NCBI RefSeq assembly: GCF_000184945.1
Contig: NZ_GL586311.1
Span: 2,952,700-2,995,427 of the forward strand
Direction of reading: 5' to 3'
Source: Segatella buccae ATCC 33574
GTDB lineage: Bacteria > Bacteroidota > Bacteroidia > Bacteroidales > Bacteroidaceae
DNA: 42,728 nucleotides
Both the position numbers and the translations under genes were made by a program. The notes beneath the pieces were generated by a model. It was not told the DNA's origin. It searched no databases and saw only the letters and a list, made by a program, of their open reading frames with translations. Numbering within the stretch: the first letter of the stretch is position 1; each line of letters begins with the position of its first letter. Of the stretch, positions 1-8,006 are shown one piece after another.

Positions 1-13
1 TTTACCATCCACT

Positions 14-60
14 TGTTCGCAGGAAGGTAAGCCCCCCTTTAGGGGGGATGGGGGGTCCGT
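14..60 (+). repeat. Dispersed repeat with CCCCCTTTAGGGGG palindrome, copy 1
   Basis: A short repeat whose centre is a C-run, TTTA, G-run palindrome, preceded by TTCGCAGGA and followed by a G-rich tail ending in GGTCC. Related copies lie at 28641-28690 and 33239-33290 (opposite orientation) and 33815-33862 (same orientation). All four are intergenic. This copy lies just downstream of the PqqD-like gene and could act as a terminator or RNA-processing hairpin; its function is not known. Confidence 0.7.
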
Positions 61-89
61 GGTTTTGGGGTCTGTGTTTTTTTTGTTCC

Positions 90-362
90 TTACTCCTCAA
101 TGATCCCGGCCTGCCGCCAGTTGTCAACGAGTGCCTCCACATCTCGGCGGGCCGTGGCTTCGTCCACCTCATATTCACCGAGCAGGCTGTCCACCAGTTC
201 GTCGACGGTGAAAGAGTCCTTGCCGTTGATGTTATTCCAAAGGAAGGCGGAACTCTCGTTCATGCTGATGATGTTTGAGAAGTCGATGTTCTCTTCGCCC
301 TCGGCCACGATGATGTTTTCTCCGCACACCTTGCGAATGTTGAATCCTTTTTTTGCTTTCAT
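90..362 (-). CDS. PqqD-like protein (RiPP recognition element fold)
   Basis: A 90-residue protein with the PqqD-family pattern: an N-terminal beta strand region (FNIRKVCGENIIVA), a central NESSAFLWNNI segment and a C-terminal winged-helix region ending in WRQAGIIEE. In peptide-maturation clusters such domains bind the leader of a precursor peptide and deliver it to modifying enzymes. It follows the S24/S26 peptidase gene by 16 bases and is last in a minus-strand series with an HprK-like kinase, which supports a peptide-tailoring role. No precursor gene or radical SAM partner is visible here, so substrate and product are unknown. Family assignment is fairly secure; function is inferred. Confidence 0.8.
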   Translation of the reverse strand: MKAKKGFNIRKVCGENIIVAEGEENIDFSNIISMNESSAFLWNNINGKDSFTVDELVDSLLGEYEVDEATARRDVEALVDNWRQAGIIEE

Positions 363-378
363 ATATTTCAGTTGCTTG

Positions 379-924
379 TCAGTTAGTCTTGAATGTTTGG
401 TCGTTGCCGGCCGATAGGATCTGCGGTTTGAATATCTTGAGCCAGATGCGGCGGTAGAAAGCCAGCAGATAGCGGCGGAAGGGGAGCAGTGACGTCCACA
501 CGAGCGAGTAGGCGCGCCACTTCAGGCTGTTGGTCTTGTCGAGCGTGGTGCGCCCCTTGCGGTAGAAACCGATGGCAAACCCCTTGATGTCGGCCATCTT
601 GCAACGTTCCACGGCCAGATTGCCGTCGCCTCGCAGGGTCACGTTGTCGCCCTGAATCTTGACAATGCGGTGGAGCACGTAGTGGCGTGGGCCGGTCTCG
701 GCCAGCACGACATCGCCCTCCTGCGAGTGGATGGGCTTGGTGAGCAGAGCCTTGTCGCGGTTGTCTTCGAGAAAAGGCCTCATGGAGAAACCCCTGAGCC
801 GGAGCGTCACGGTGTGCCCCTCGTTGAGCATCTTCACCACTTCGGGCAGCAGCACCTCGTTGGCAAACTGCACCTCCTTGATTTCCAGCCCTGAAGCGTG
901 GTATCGTTTGGTTTCTTCTTTCAT
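379..924 (-). CDS. S24/S26 family (signal peptidase I-like) serine peptidase
   Basis: 181 residues. The motif GFSMRPFL near residues 45-52 matches the serine box of S24/S26 peptidases (Ser47 the likely nucleophile). It is followed by GDVVLAE and YVLHRIV, the usual strand pattern with a conserved His; the lysine of classical signal peptidase I is not obvious. The C-terminal third (WRAYSLVWTSLLPFRRYLLAFYRRIW) is basic and aromatic and may lie at a membrane. The ATG at 924 is chosen because it overlaps the stop of the upstream kinase gene (ATGA, 921-924); a longer reading to 993 would run deep into that gene. The likely role is processing of a peptide handled by the neighbouring PqqD-like and kinase proteins, which is inference. 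Confidence 0.8.
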   Translation of the reverse strand: MKEETKRYHASGLEIKEVQFANEVLLPEVVKMLNEGHTVTLRLRGFSMRPFLEDNRDKALLTKPIHSQEGDVVLAETGPRHYVLHRIVKIQGDNVTLRGDGNLAVERCKMADIKGFAIGFYRKGRTTLDKTNSLKWRAYSLVWTSLLPFRRYLLAFYRRIWLKIFKPQILSAGNDQTFKTN

Positions 925-1862
925 CCCTGTGGATCTTGATGTTGGGCTATGGTAGCGTTGCACAGTTCGGCGGCCTCCCTGTCGGGCAGGCAATGGAGCG
1001 TGTAGATGCCCGTCGACTCCACGATGAGCGACACGGTGTCGCAGATGCGGTTGTAGATGTCCTCATCCCATTTCATGCTCGAACACGACGGCAGCAGCGA
1101 GGCGAAAGCCTCTACGGGCGAGAGTCGCTCGATGCTGTTTTGCGGGGCGCGGTCTATGCGGGTGATGGCACCGAGCCGGGCTTTCACGTTGCGATAGCAG
1201 GGAGTCTTGCCGCTCCACGGGCTGCCATATATATAAGGTAGGCCGTCGACGACGCGCACGACGGGGTTGTCGTCGTTCATCAGGTCGCACCCCGGCAGAT
1301 AGCGCAGCCACAGACTCACTTGCGTGCTCTTGCCCGTGCCGCTCTTGGCGATGAAGGCATAGCCGCGGCCGTTTTGTCTCACGAGCGAAGCGTGGATGAG
1401 CAGTGTGTGGTGCAGGCTGCTTGCAAAGGCGAAAATGAGCATGAGGGCGTTGTTGAGGCCGAAGCAACGCATGTCGTAGCTCCCGTTAAGGGCGCACCGG
1501 CAGTGGCTGAACTCTTTGTCGGTCTGCAACATACAGCACTCTGCCCCTTTGAGGTCTTTGATGATATACTGGTATCCCCCGTCGTCCACCTTGTCTACGA
1601 TGGTGTCCCCGTTGCCCGTGTCGAATGTCCTGATGCGCTTGCGGCGCTCCTTGGCGATGGGGCGCAGCGTGTCGTCCACGACGAGGCGGAAGAGCGGTTG
1701 GCCCGTTCCGTCATGTCCGGCACGGGTGTCACTGCCCTCACCGGGCGCTGCCGTCCGGAAGGGTTCAAACGAAGGGAGCAGCCGCATGTCGTTGTACGGT
1801 GACTCCTCAAAGACTATTTGGATGGGGTAATCTGCGATGTTGAAATAGTTGACTTGCGCCAT
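921..1862 (-). CDS. HprK-like (PEP carboxykinase-fold) serine kinase homologue
   Basis: 313 residues. The C-terminal half has a P-loop, AKSGTGKST at about 172-180, preceded by HASLV (about 157-161) and followed by MNDDNPVV and YGSPWSGKT. This is the layout of HPr kinase/phosphorylase relatives found in peptide clusters rather than of true HprK, because the HPr-binding signature is not apparent. The N-terminal half (about 1-130) has no motif I recognise. Homologous kinases phosphorylate lasso-peptide precursors in some Firmicutes, and such genes often sit beside PqqD-like and S24/S26 genes. It overlaps the peptidase gene by four bases, so translation is probably coupled. The substrate here is unknown. 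Confidence 0.75.
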   Translation of the reverse strand: MAQVNYFNIADYPIQIVFEESPYNDMRLLPSFEPFRTAAPGEGSDTRAGHDGTGQPLFRLVVDDTLRPIAKERRKRIRTFDTGNGDTIVDKVDDGGYQYIIKDLKGAECCMLQTDKEFSHCRCALNGSYDMRCFGLNNALMLIFAFASSLHHTLLIHASLVRQNGRGYAFIAKSGTGKSTQVSLWLRYLPGCDLMNDDNPVVRVVDGLPYIYGSPWSGKTPCYRNVKARLGAITRIDRAPQNSIERLSPVEAFASLLPSCSSMKWDEDIYNRICDTVSLIVESTGIYTLHCLPDREAAELCNATIAQHQDPQG

Positions 1863-1884
1863 GTTCCTTCAGCATTGGTCGTGG

Positions 1885-2451
1885 TTATCGCGGCGAAGGC
1901 CCTTCGGGCTGCATCTCTCCGGGAGCCTGCCCTTGCTCCTGTCCGCCTCCGGGCATGGCCTTGTGGCTCTTCTTGCGTGCCTTCTTCTTCACCGGAGCGG
2001 TCTCCTCCGCCTCGTAGGGCTTTACGGTCTTGAAGGTGAAGTCGGCCGGCGTGAGGTCTTTCACGATGAAAGCCTTGCGGTCGAGCATTTTCTTTTTTTT
2101 CTTGAAAGCGTCCGTGTATTTGGCTTTCAGCTTGGCATACTTGCCGGTCAACCGCTTGAGGTTGGTGTCGAAGCACACGATGCATGTGCGGTTGTTCTCT
2201 CCCTGTGCCGCCAAGTGTTCGCGCAGCTGTGCCGCATATTCGTTGCGGCCCATGAGGAAGTGTGTCTTTTCGGCCAGCCACACGGTGTCGAGCGGCTGTA
2301 TTTCGGTGAAATACACGGTGGAGTCGTTAAACGAAGCCGCCATTCCGAAAAGGTAGGCTTTCTCGGCTTTGCTCTTGGCGCCGGCATTGATTCCGGCTAT
2401 AAGTGCGAGCAGCAGGGCCGCCAGCAGGTTTCTTGTCATTCTCATATTCAC
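1885..2451 (-). CDS. Conserved secreted protein of unknown function
   Basis: 188 residues with a clear N-terminal signal peptide (RNLLAALLLALIAGINAGA, cleavage near residue 25). The mature part contains LFGMAASFNDSTVYFTEIQ, a pattern I associate with a conserved Bacteroidales family of secreted hypothetical proteins. It then becomes lysine-rich (KKKKK near 117-121; KKKARKK near 155-161) and ends in a low-complexity Gly/Gln/Pro tail. It starts 77 bases downstream of rpoD and ends 22 bases before the HprK-like kinase, so it may be co-transcribed with either or both. No function can be assigned. An alternative ATG lies three codons downstream. Confidence 0.75.
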   Translation of the reverse strand: MNMRMTRNLLAALLLALIAGINAGAKSKAEKAYLFGMAASFNDSTVYFTEIQPLDTVWLAEKTHFLMGRNEYAAQLREHLAAQGENNRTCIVCFDTNLKRLTGKYAKLKAKYTDAFKKKKKMLDRKAFIVKDLTPADFTFKTVKPYEAEETAPVKKKARKKSHKAMPGGGQEQGQAPGEMQPEGPSPR

Positions 2452-2528
2452 TTTAGGGCGCGTCCTGAAATGTTCACGCCGTCTTCTGTTTTTATCGTTT
2501 TGAGGGTTGGTCCCGGTTCCCTCCGGGG

Positions 2529-3389
2529 TTATCCCAAATAGGCTTTGAGCACTCTGTTTTTGGTGTTGTGGCGCAGGCGGCGTATGGCTTTTTCTTTGAT
2601 TTGCCGCACCCGCTCACGCGTGAGTCCGAACTTGTCGCCAATTTCCTCAAGTGTCATCTCGGGATTGTTGATGCCGAAGAAGCACTCGATGATGTTCCGT
2701 TCGCGCTCGTTGAGTGTTCTCAGCGCGCGGCTTATCTCTTCGCGGAGCGACTCCATCACCAGTGCCTTGTCGGCCATGGGGGCATCGGAGTTGGGCAGAA
2801 TGTCGATCAGGCTGTTGTCGTCACCGTCGACAAAGGGTGCGTCCACACTCACGTGACGCGTGTTCACCTTCAGTGCGTCTTCGATTTTGTCTTCGGGCAA
2901 GTCCACCGAGTCGGCTATCTCGTCGATGCTCGGCCGCCGCTCGTTCTCCTGCTCAAACTTGTTGAGCATACGGTTGATTTTGTTCACGCTGCCCACTTGG
3001 TTGAGCGGCAGCCTCACGATGCGGCTCTGTTCGGCGATGGCCTGCAGGATGCTCTGCCTGATCCACCACACGGCGTAGGAGATAAACTTGAAGCCGCGCG
3101 TCTCGTCAAACTTCTCGGCGGCCTTGATGAGTCCCATGTTGCCCTCGTTGATGAGGTCGGGCAGGCTGAGGCCTTGATTCTGATATTGTTTGGCCACAGA
3201 GACAACAAAGCGGAGATTGGCCTTAGTCAGTTTTTCCAACGCGTGCCGGTCTCCTTTCCGTATTCGTTGAGCAAGTTCCACTTCCTCTTCTACGGTGACC
3301 AGTTCTTCATGTCCAATCTCTTGCAGGTACTTGTCCAGTGATGCACTTTCCCGATTGGTAATCGATTTGGTGATTTTCAGTTGTCTCAT
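2529..3389 (-). CDS. rpoD: Primary RNA polymerase sigma factor, sigma-70 family
   Basis: 286 residues, the short Bacteroidetes form of the housekeeping sigma factor without the long region 1.1. Region 1.2 starts at [18 protein letters not shown]. Region 2 includes [28 protein letters not shown] and [15 protein letters not shown], which bind core polymerase and the -7 box. Region 3 follows (about 130-210), and region 4 carries the -33-binding helix-turn-helix [20 protein letters not shown]. The length is normal for the phylum. A promoter with near-consensus boxes lies at 3414-3445, giving a leader of about 17 bases. An AT-rich inverted repeat sits just upstream of it. Confidence 0.97.
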   Translation of the reverse strand: MRQLKITKSITNRESASLDKYLQEIGHEELVTVEEEVELAQRIRKGDRHALEKLTKANLRFVVSVAKQYQNQGLSLPDLINEGNMGLIKAAEKFDETRGFKFISYAVWWIRQSILQAIAEQSRIVRLPLNQVGSVNKINRMLNKFEQENERRPSIDEIADSVDLPEDKIEDALKVNTRHVSVDAPFVDGDDNSLIDILPNSDAPMADKALVMESLREEISRALRTLNERERNIIECFFGINNPEMTLEEIGDKFGLTRERVRQIKEKAIRRLRHNTKNRVLKAYLG

Positions 3390-3413
3390 GTAGCATCAAA
3401 ATTTAAGCATCTG

Positions 3414-3445
3414 CAAAAATACGATATTTTATTCTGAATCACAAA
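3414..3445 (-). promoter_or_regulatory. rpoD promoter
   Basis: On the minus strand TTTG (3442-3445), a 20-base spacer and TATTTTTG (3414-3421) match the Bacteroidetes primary-sigma consensus. The -7 box ends 24 bases before the rpoD start codon. Confidence 0.85.
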
Positions 3446-3448
3446 AAA

Positions 3449-3483
3449 ATAGTAGATATTTTTAGCAAATACCTACTATTTGT
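3449..3483. repeat. 15-bp inverted repeat upstream of the rpoD promoter
   Basis: AAATAGTAGATATTT and AAATACCTACTATTT are reverse complements with one mismatch around a short loop. The repeat lies just upstream of the rpoD -33 box and downstream of topB on the same strand. It could be an operator or part of the topB 3' end. Confidence 0.6.
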
Positions 3484-3554
3484 TATGAAAGGCTTCCACT
3501 CCTTTTACAGGGGCCTTTCCGTTCTTGCGGAGAAGGGGGATGCCCGCCCGGGAG

Positions 3555-5651
3555 TCACTGTGCTGCAAACGGCAGCTTGAAGGTGCAGCCGTTGCGCCAC
3601 TCGCTGCAGCCGTAGGCGGTCTTTCCTTTTATCACCGTGCCCTTGCCGCAGAGCGGACAGGGGCTGCCGATGATGCTGTCGTCTGGCACGGGAGTGGCTA
3701 TGGGAGCAGTCGGCGGAGTGGCCGGCGGAGTGGGGGAGGAGGGGGATGCCGGGGGAGTGGCAACCTTGTCGGCCGACTTCTTGGGAGCCGGCTTCTTACG
3801 GGTAGTCTTCTTCTTGAGGTCTTCCTCGGTGGTGACGGTCACGTGGCGGTTGCTGTTGTCGGCCAGCACGTCGTTCACGATTTCGGTGATTTGCTGTTTC
3901 AGTTCGTCGATAAACTGCATCGGGTCGTAGGTCTTTCGCTCGATGTCGCGCAGTTTCTTCTCCCAGATGCCCGTCAGTTCGCAGCTTTTGAGCAGTTCCT
4001 CGTGGATGGTGTCGATGAGTTCGATGCCCGTGGGCGTGGCCAGCAGATTCTTGCGTTCGCGCCGGATGTAGTGGCGCTTGAACAGCGTCTCGATGATGCC
4101 CGCGCGGCTCGACGGCCGGCCGATGCCGTTCTCCTTGAGTGCCGCACGCAGTTCCTCGTCCTCGACAAATTTCCCCGCCGTCTCCATCGCGCGCAGCAGC
4201 GTGGCTTCGGTGTAGTATTTCGGCGGTGTGGTCCACTTCTCGGTGAGCGTGGGCGTGTGTTCGCCGCTCTCCCCTTTGACAAACGAGGGCAGCGTGCGCT
4301 CCTCCTCGCTGCGCTTGGCCTCCTCTTCCTCGTCGCCCTTGTCCTTGGTGTAGACGGCTCGCCAACCGGGCTCGAGTATCTCCTTGCCGCTCACCTTGAA
4401 GGCTATCCCGTCTACCTCTCCGAGCACGGTGGTCGTGGAGAAGCGGCAGTCGGGGTAGAACACGCTGATGAAGCGTTTGGCCACGAGGTCGAACACGTTG
4501 CGTTCCATATCCGTCAGGCCCGTGGGCGGCACCCCGGTGGGAATGATGGCGTGGTGGTCGGTCACCTTCGACGAGTCGAACACCTTCTTGCTCTTGGGCA
4601 GCTTCTTCCCCCCGAGCGGTTTCACGAATTCGGCGTAGGGGGCCATGCCGCCAAACGTGGTCTTGTAGACGCCGTTCAGGATGCCCGGGCACTTGGGGTA
4701 GATGTCGTCGGAGAGATATTGCGTGTCCACACGCGGATAGGTGGTCACCTTCTTTTCGTAGAGGCTCTGGATGAGTTTGAGCGTCATGTCGGCCGAGTAG
4801 GCAAACTTCCTGTTGCACTCCACCTGCAGCGACGTGAGGTCGTAGAGATGGGGCGGTGCCTCGGTGCCCCGCTTCTTCTGCACGTCGGTCACGGCAAACG
4901 GTTTGCCGGCAATGGTGGCGAAGGCCTGCTCGCCCTCCTCCTTGCTCGTGAACTTGCCCGAAGTGGCCGTAAACGTCGTGTCGCGATAGATGGTGGCCAG
5001 CACCCAGTAGGGTTCAGACTTGAAGTTGTCTATCTCCTTCTGCCGGTTCACGATGAGTGCCAGCGTGGGGGTCTGCACCCGCCCGATGGACAGCACCTGC
5101 CGGTTTTGCCCGTATTTCAGCGTGTAGAGCCGTGTGGCGTTCATGCCCAATATCCAGTCGCCGATGGCCCGCGAGAGTCCTGCGAGATAGAGGCTCTGGT
5201 ATTCGCTCTGGTCTTTGAGCGCATCGAACCCCTCGCGGATGGCCTCGTCGGTCATCGACGAAATCCACAGCCGCTTCACCGGACAGGTGGCCTTGGCTTT
5301 CTGCATCACCCACCGTTGGATGAGTTCTCCCTCCTGTCCCGCGTCGCCGCAGTTCACGATGCCGTCGGCCGCCTGCATGAGCCGTTCGATGGTGGCAAAC
5401 TGCTTGCGGATGCCCTGGTCGTTGATGAGTTTGATGCCAAACCGCTGCGGAATCATGGGCAGGGCACTGAGGCTCCACCGCTTCCACATCGGGGTGTAGT
5501 CGTCGGGCTCCTTCAGCTCACACAGGTGTCCGAAGGTCCACGTCACTTGGTAGCCGTTGCCCTCGATATATCCGTCCCGGCGCGTCGTTGCGCCGATGAT
5601 GCGGGCGATGTCCTGCGCCACGCTGGGCTTCTCTGCAATGCAAACTATCAT
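3555..5651 (-). CDS. topB: DNA topoisomerase III (type IA)
   Basis: 698 residues. The N-terminal TOPRIM domain starts MIVCIAEKPSVAQDIARIIGA and has its acidic metal motif as NCGDAGQEGEL (about 100-110), a variant of the usual DxDxxGE common in this family. SIGRVQTPTLALIV (about 188-201) is a hallmark of domain II. The catalytic tyrosine is Tyr305 in TTYPRVDTQYLS. A Lys/Pro/Thr-rich linker leads to a single C-terminal zinc ribbon (CPLCGKG ... C ... C). The enzyme relaxes and decatenates negatively supercoiled single-strand-containing DNA. Length is typical of Bacteroidetes TopB. Codon usage resembles neighbouring housekeeping genes, so it is probably a core chromosomal copy rather than one on a conjugative element. 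Confidence 0.96.
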   Translation of the reverse strand: MIVCIAEKPSVAQDIARIIGATTRRDGYIEGNGYQVTWTFGHLCELKEPDDYTPMWKRWSLSALPMIPQRFGIKLINDQGIRKQFATIERLMQAADGIVNCGDAGQEGELIQRWVMQKAKATCPVKRLWISSMTDEAIREGFDALKDQSEYQSLYLAGLSRAIGDWILGMNATRLYTLKYGQNRQVLSIGRVQTPTLALIVNRQKEIDNFKSEPYWVLATIYRDTTFTATSGKFTSKEEGEQAFATIAGKPFAVTDVQKKRGTEAPPHLYDLTSLQVECNRKFAYSADMTLKLIQSLYEKKVTTYPRVDTQYLSDDIYPKCPGILNGVYKTTFGGMAPYAEFVKPLGGKKLPKSKKVFDSSKVTDHHAIIPTGVPPTGLTDMERNVFDLVAKRFISVFYPDCRFSTTTVLGEVDGIAFKVSGKEILEPGWRAVYTKDKGDEEEEAKRSEEERTLPSFVKGESGEHTPTLTEKWTTPPKYYTEATLLRAMETAGKFVEDEELRAALKENGIGRPSSRAGIIETLFKRHYIRRERKNLLATPTGIELIDTIHEELLKSCELTGIWEKKLRDIERKTYDPMQFIDELKQQITEIVNDVLADNSNRHVTVTTEEDLKKKTTRKKPAPKKSADKVATPPASPSSPTPPATPPTAPIATPVPDDSIIGSPCPLCGKGTVIKGKTAYGCSEWRNGCTFKLPFAAQ

Positions 5652-5667
5652 GCTTCGTCAAATTGAA

Positions 5668-5816
5668 GGTAAGGAGGTAAAAGAGGTTTCACCCTGCTTG
5701 CAGGACTTCCATCCCTGCTTGTAGGGGCAGGCATAAAGCACTGCCCCTACAAGTTGGGGAAGCCTTTTGTCATACGGCTGTGTGAAGCCTCTTTATTCTT
5801 TTACTTCTTTACCTTT
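5668..5816. repeat. Intergenic inverted-repeat element with oligopurine arms (5.7 kb)
   Basis: Imperfect mirrored arms: GGTAAGGAGGTAAAAGAGG at the left, and CCTC followed by T-rich TTCTTTTACTTCTTTACC at the right. They surround a core holding the 30-base palindromic repeat at 5721-5750. The design resembles the element at 39232-39344. It lies between topB and the ATPase gene. The rest of the 396-base gap (5817-6047) holds no gene I can support; a 70-codon reading frame at 5809-6021 has no family features. Confidence 0.6.
5721..5750. repeat. 30-base palindromic repeat, copy 1
   Basis: GTAGGGGCAG, the ten-base loop GCATAAAGCA and CTGCCCCTAC form a perfect ten-bp palindrome. Near-identical copies are at 39371-39400 (same orientation) and 32135-32164 (inverted). 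It resembles dispersed REP-like palindromes known in many genomes. Confidence 0.75.
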
Positions 5817-6047
5817 TCATTACCGCGTTTCTTTTCCGAAAGGCAAAGGTAACACTTTTTATTTTATCTCCCAAGCGAAAGCGCGCTTTCCCAAAAACTT
5901 TTAGCGGAAGGCACGGGACTAAGGCACGGGGGAGAAGCGGCGACAGGCTTTCCATCGGTTTTGGCCTTCCTATCCTTTTCAATTTAATGTGCAGAAAAAA
6001 AGATTGTCCTGATACCACCACATGAATTTAAGTCGAGATAAAAGATA

Positions 6048-7370
6048 TTACGTCGGTGACAAGAACCGATAGAACCAATCAGCAAGCGGGGAGGGACAAC
6101 TAAGCAGCCCCTCATTGTATTGCAGGTTGAGGAAAGAGAAGCGAATGCGCTCTTTCGGCCGGTATTTTTCATGATAGACAGACAAGCTTCTGCCACTGAC
6201 ACAGTTTTCGGCCTTTACTTCCACAGGAATGACCTCTTCACCCCATTGCAAGATGAACTCTATCTCTGCCCGGCTGTCCGGCGACCAGTAGTGAGGCACA
6301 TCATCTTTCATCAGTGGCAGCAGCGACTGCAAGACGGCATTTTCTGCCATGCTGCCTTTAAACTCCGTGTAGTTGGCGTTGGCATTCAGCACGACCGTTG
6401 CCGGAAGTCGGGCCAGGCGGCGCAGCAGTCCGCAATCGCAAGCATACACCTTGAATGCAGTGGGATCTTCGTATGCGGAAACCGGCAGACCGGGCTTGGT
6501 GATGTTGAGCACTCTGTAAATCATCCCTGCGTCTTCCAGCCAGAGAAGTGCATCCTCGTAATCCTTCGACCGTGCTCCGGGCCTCACCACCTTATAGACG
6601 AACTTACGGTTTTCCTTGGCCAACTGTGATGGCAGAGAGTGCCAGATGGCATGAATGCGGGGAATCTCCCGTGGCGTGGCATATTTGGCGAAGTCAAGTT
6701 CGTAGAGATCGAGGATATCCTGCTGCACTTGTTCCACAGCCTCCATACCCCTGTTGTCAAGTAGGCTGATGACAGCTTCAGGCATACCGCCGCACACGAG
6801 ATAACGTCGGTATTCCGTCTTCAATTTGTTGAAGACTATCTCCGGGAGGTGTTCTGCTTTCTGCAAGTCTTCCACATACCGGAATGTCTTTGCGTCAGTT
6901 GCACGCAGAAACTCCCGGAACGTGATGGGGTACATGCGCATGATGCTCACCTTCCCCACAGGCACGGTCATGCTACGCTTCTTGACCGCTACGCCAAGCA
7001 GACTGCCTGCCGCCATGACATGAAACTCAGGGGCATCCTCATAAAAGTATTTCAAGCTGTTCAATGCCTCCTCACACTCCTGTATCTCGTCGAAGATGAT
7101 AAGCGTCTTACCGGCAATGACGGGAACTTCCGTGTAGAGTGACAACTCTTTGAGAATCCGTTCGGGACTCTTGGAAGTCTGAAAAACAGACTTCAATTCA
7201 GGCTGGCGGTCAAAATCAAACTTGGCGCAATACTCGAAGTATTCCCGTCCGAAGGCTTCCATCGCCCATGTCTTGCCAATCTGTCTTGCCCCTTTCAGCA
7301 GGATGGGTTTTCTTTCTTGCTCGTCTTTCCACCTCTTGAACGCATCTATAATATCTCTTTCTATCTCCAT
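6048..7370 (-). CDS. AAA-type ATPase with DUF4143-like C-terminal domain
   Basis: 440 residues. The Walker A motif is KGARQIGKT (about 26-34) and Walker B is TLIIFDEIQE (about 89-98); AAGSLLGVAV and YPITFREFLRA are typical of the AAA_14/DUF4143 ATPases common as multicopy accessory genes in Bacteroidetes. The C-terminal part has the DUF4143-like nuclease-fold motifs ENAVLQSLLP and a DSRAEIEFILQ...VIPVEVKAE segment, which resembles the PD-(D/E)XK core. The function of the family is unknown; a role in defence or in mobile-element upkeep has been suggested by context. Its own promoter lies at 7430-7461 with a leader hairpin. It is the first of a run of accessory genes. Confidence 0.88.
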   Translation of the reverse strand: MEIERDIIDAFKRWKDEQERKPILLKGARQIGKTWAMEAFGREYFEYCAKFDFDRQPELKSVFQTSKSPERILKELSLYTEVPVIAGKTLIIFDEIQECEEALNSLKYFYEDAPEFHVMAAGSLLGVAVKKRSMTVPVGKVSIMRMYPITFREFLRATDAKTFRYVEDLQKAEHLPEIVFNKLKTEYRRYLVCGGMPEAVISLLDNRGMEAVEQVQQDILDLYELDFAKYATPREIPRIHAIWHSLPSQLAKENRKFVYKVVRPGARSKDYEDALLWLEDAGMIYRVLNITKPGLPVSAYEDPTAFKVYACDCGLLRRLARLPATVVLNANANYTEFKGSMAENAVLQSLLPLMKDDVPHYWSPDSRAEIEFILQWGEEVIPVEVKAENCVSGRSLSVYHEKYRPKERIRFSFLNLQYNEGLLSCPSPLADWFYRFLSPT

Positions 7371-7429
7371 TTCACATTTTTAAGCGCAGAAAAGTGTAGC
7401 AAGACTACATTTTTCCGCAGTCGTTTGTG

Positions 7430-7461
7430 CAAATATAGCGATTTCCCATGAAACGCACAAG
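7430..7461 (-). promoter_or_regulatory. Promoter of the DUF4143-type ATPase gene
   Basis: CTTG (7458-7461), 20-base spacer, TATATTTG (7430-7437). The leader of about 55 bases contains a hairpin at about 7391-7415 (TGTAG, five-base loop, CTACA, with flanking A and T runs), which could be a regulatory site. Confidence 0.7.
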
Positions 7462-7632
7462 TGTTTGTGAGAATTATTTCTTGCCGGGGATATCAGGATT
7501 CAGTCATGGTGGTCAAGTAATTCTGTAATAGCGGAAATACCATCCGGAAGACTTGCCAAATGGATGTGATTTGTCCGGCATTGAAACATAACTTATCAAA
7601 TCGCCCCATCTGGCCCCCATGCATGACGAGAA

Positions 7633-7923
7633 TTAGAAGTTTTCCGCAGCCAGTTTTAGCTGTTCGGCAAGCGTGAGAAGACCTTTCTTGAATTGTTGTT
7701 CTTCCTCGGCGGTCATGTCGGGGACTCTCTCACCGGTGCGTTCATAGCCGATAAGCCGGCTGTAGACGAAATCGACAGGCCGATTGAGGAAACGCTTTGC
7801 AAACCATCCCCATGATACGGCCATGCCTATATCCTCTCCGAGCTGCTGCCGGAGTCTCGTCTTGTCTTTGTTGTCAATGAGAAACTGTGTCCACTCCTCA
7901 ATGCTCATATTTTGTTTTTCCAT
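7633..7923 (-). CDS. Small DUF5053-like protein
   Basis: 96 residues. The middle, WGWFAKRFLNRPVDFVYSRLIGY, resembles the segment of DUF5053 proteins in which a hydrophobic helix and an SYIAKTYFxxS-like turn precede a short helix, and the C-terminus (TAEEEQQFKKGLLTLAEQL) also fits. DUF5053 proteins are small, often phage- or island-linked, and may be DNA-binding; this role is not proven. It lies downstream of the restriction endonuclease gene on the same strand. The 262-base gap that follows before the ATPase gene holds only that gene's promoter. The family match is from memory and moderate. Confidence 0.6.
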   Translation of the reverse strand: MEKQNMSIEEWTQFLIDNKDKTRLRQQLGEDIGMAVSWGWFAKRFLNRPVDFVYSRLIGYERTGERVPDMTAEEEQQFKKGLLTLAEQLKLAAENF

Positions 7924-8006
7924 TGTCGGTTTTTGGATTCCTTGTCCTACAACGATTCATAATATTTTCTTATCTTGGCTGCCATAGTGTCCGGCGGCGT
8001 CATCCG

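Noticed and set aside
3555..5651. topB as a marker of a conjugative element
   Set aside because: No mobilisation, integrase or tra genes lie nearby, and base composition matches the chromosome.
5809..6021. 70-codon minus frame between topB and the ATPase gene
   Set aside because: No signal, motif or ribosome site; it overlaps the end of the 5.7-kb repeat.
7947..8003. 18-codon frame (MTPPDTMAAKIRKYYESL) after the endonuclease gene
   Set aside because: Too short to support as a gene; it could be the tail of a gene cut by the R-M insertion, but I cannot match it to HipA or another family.
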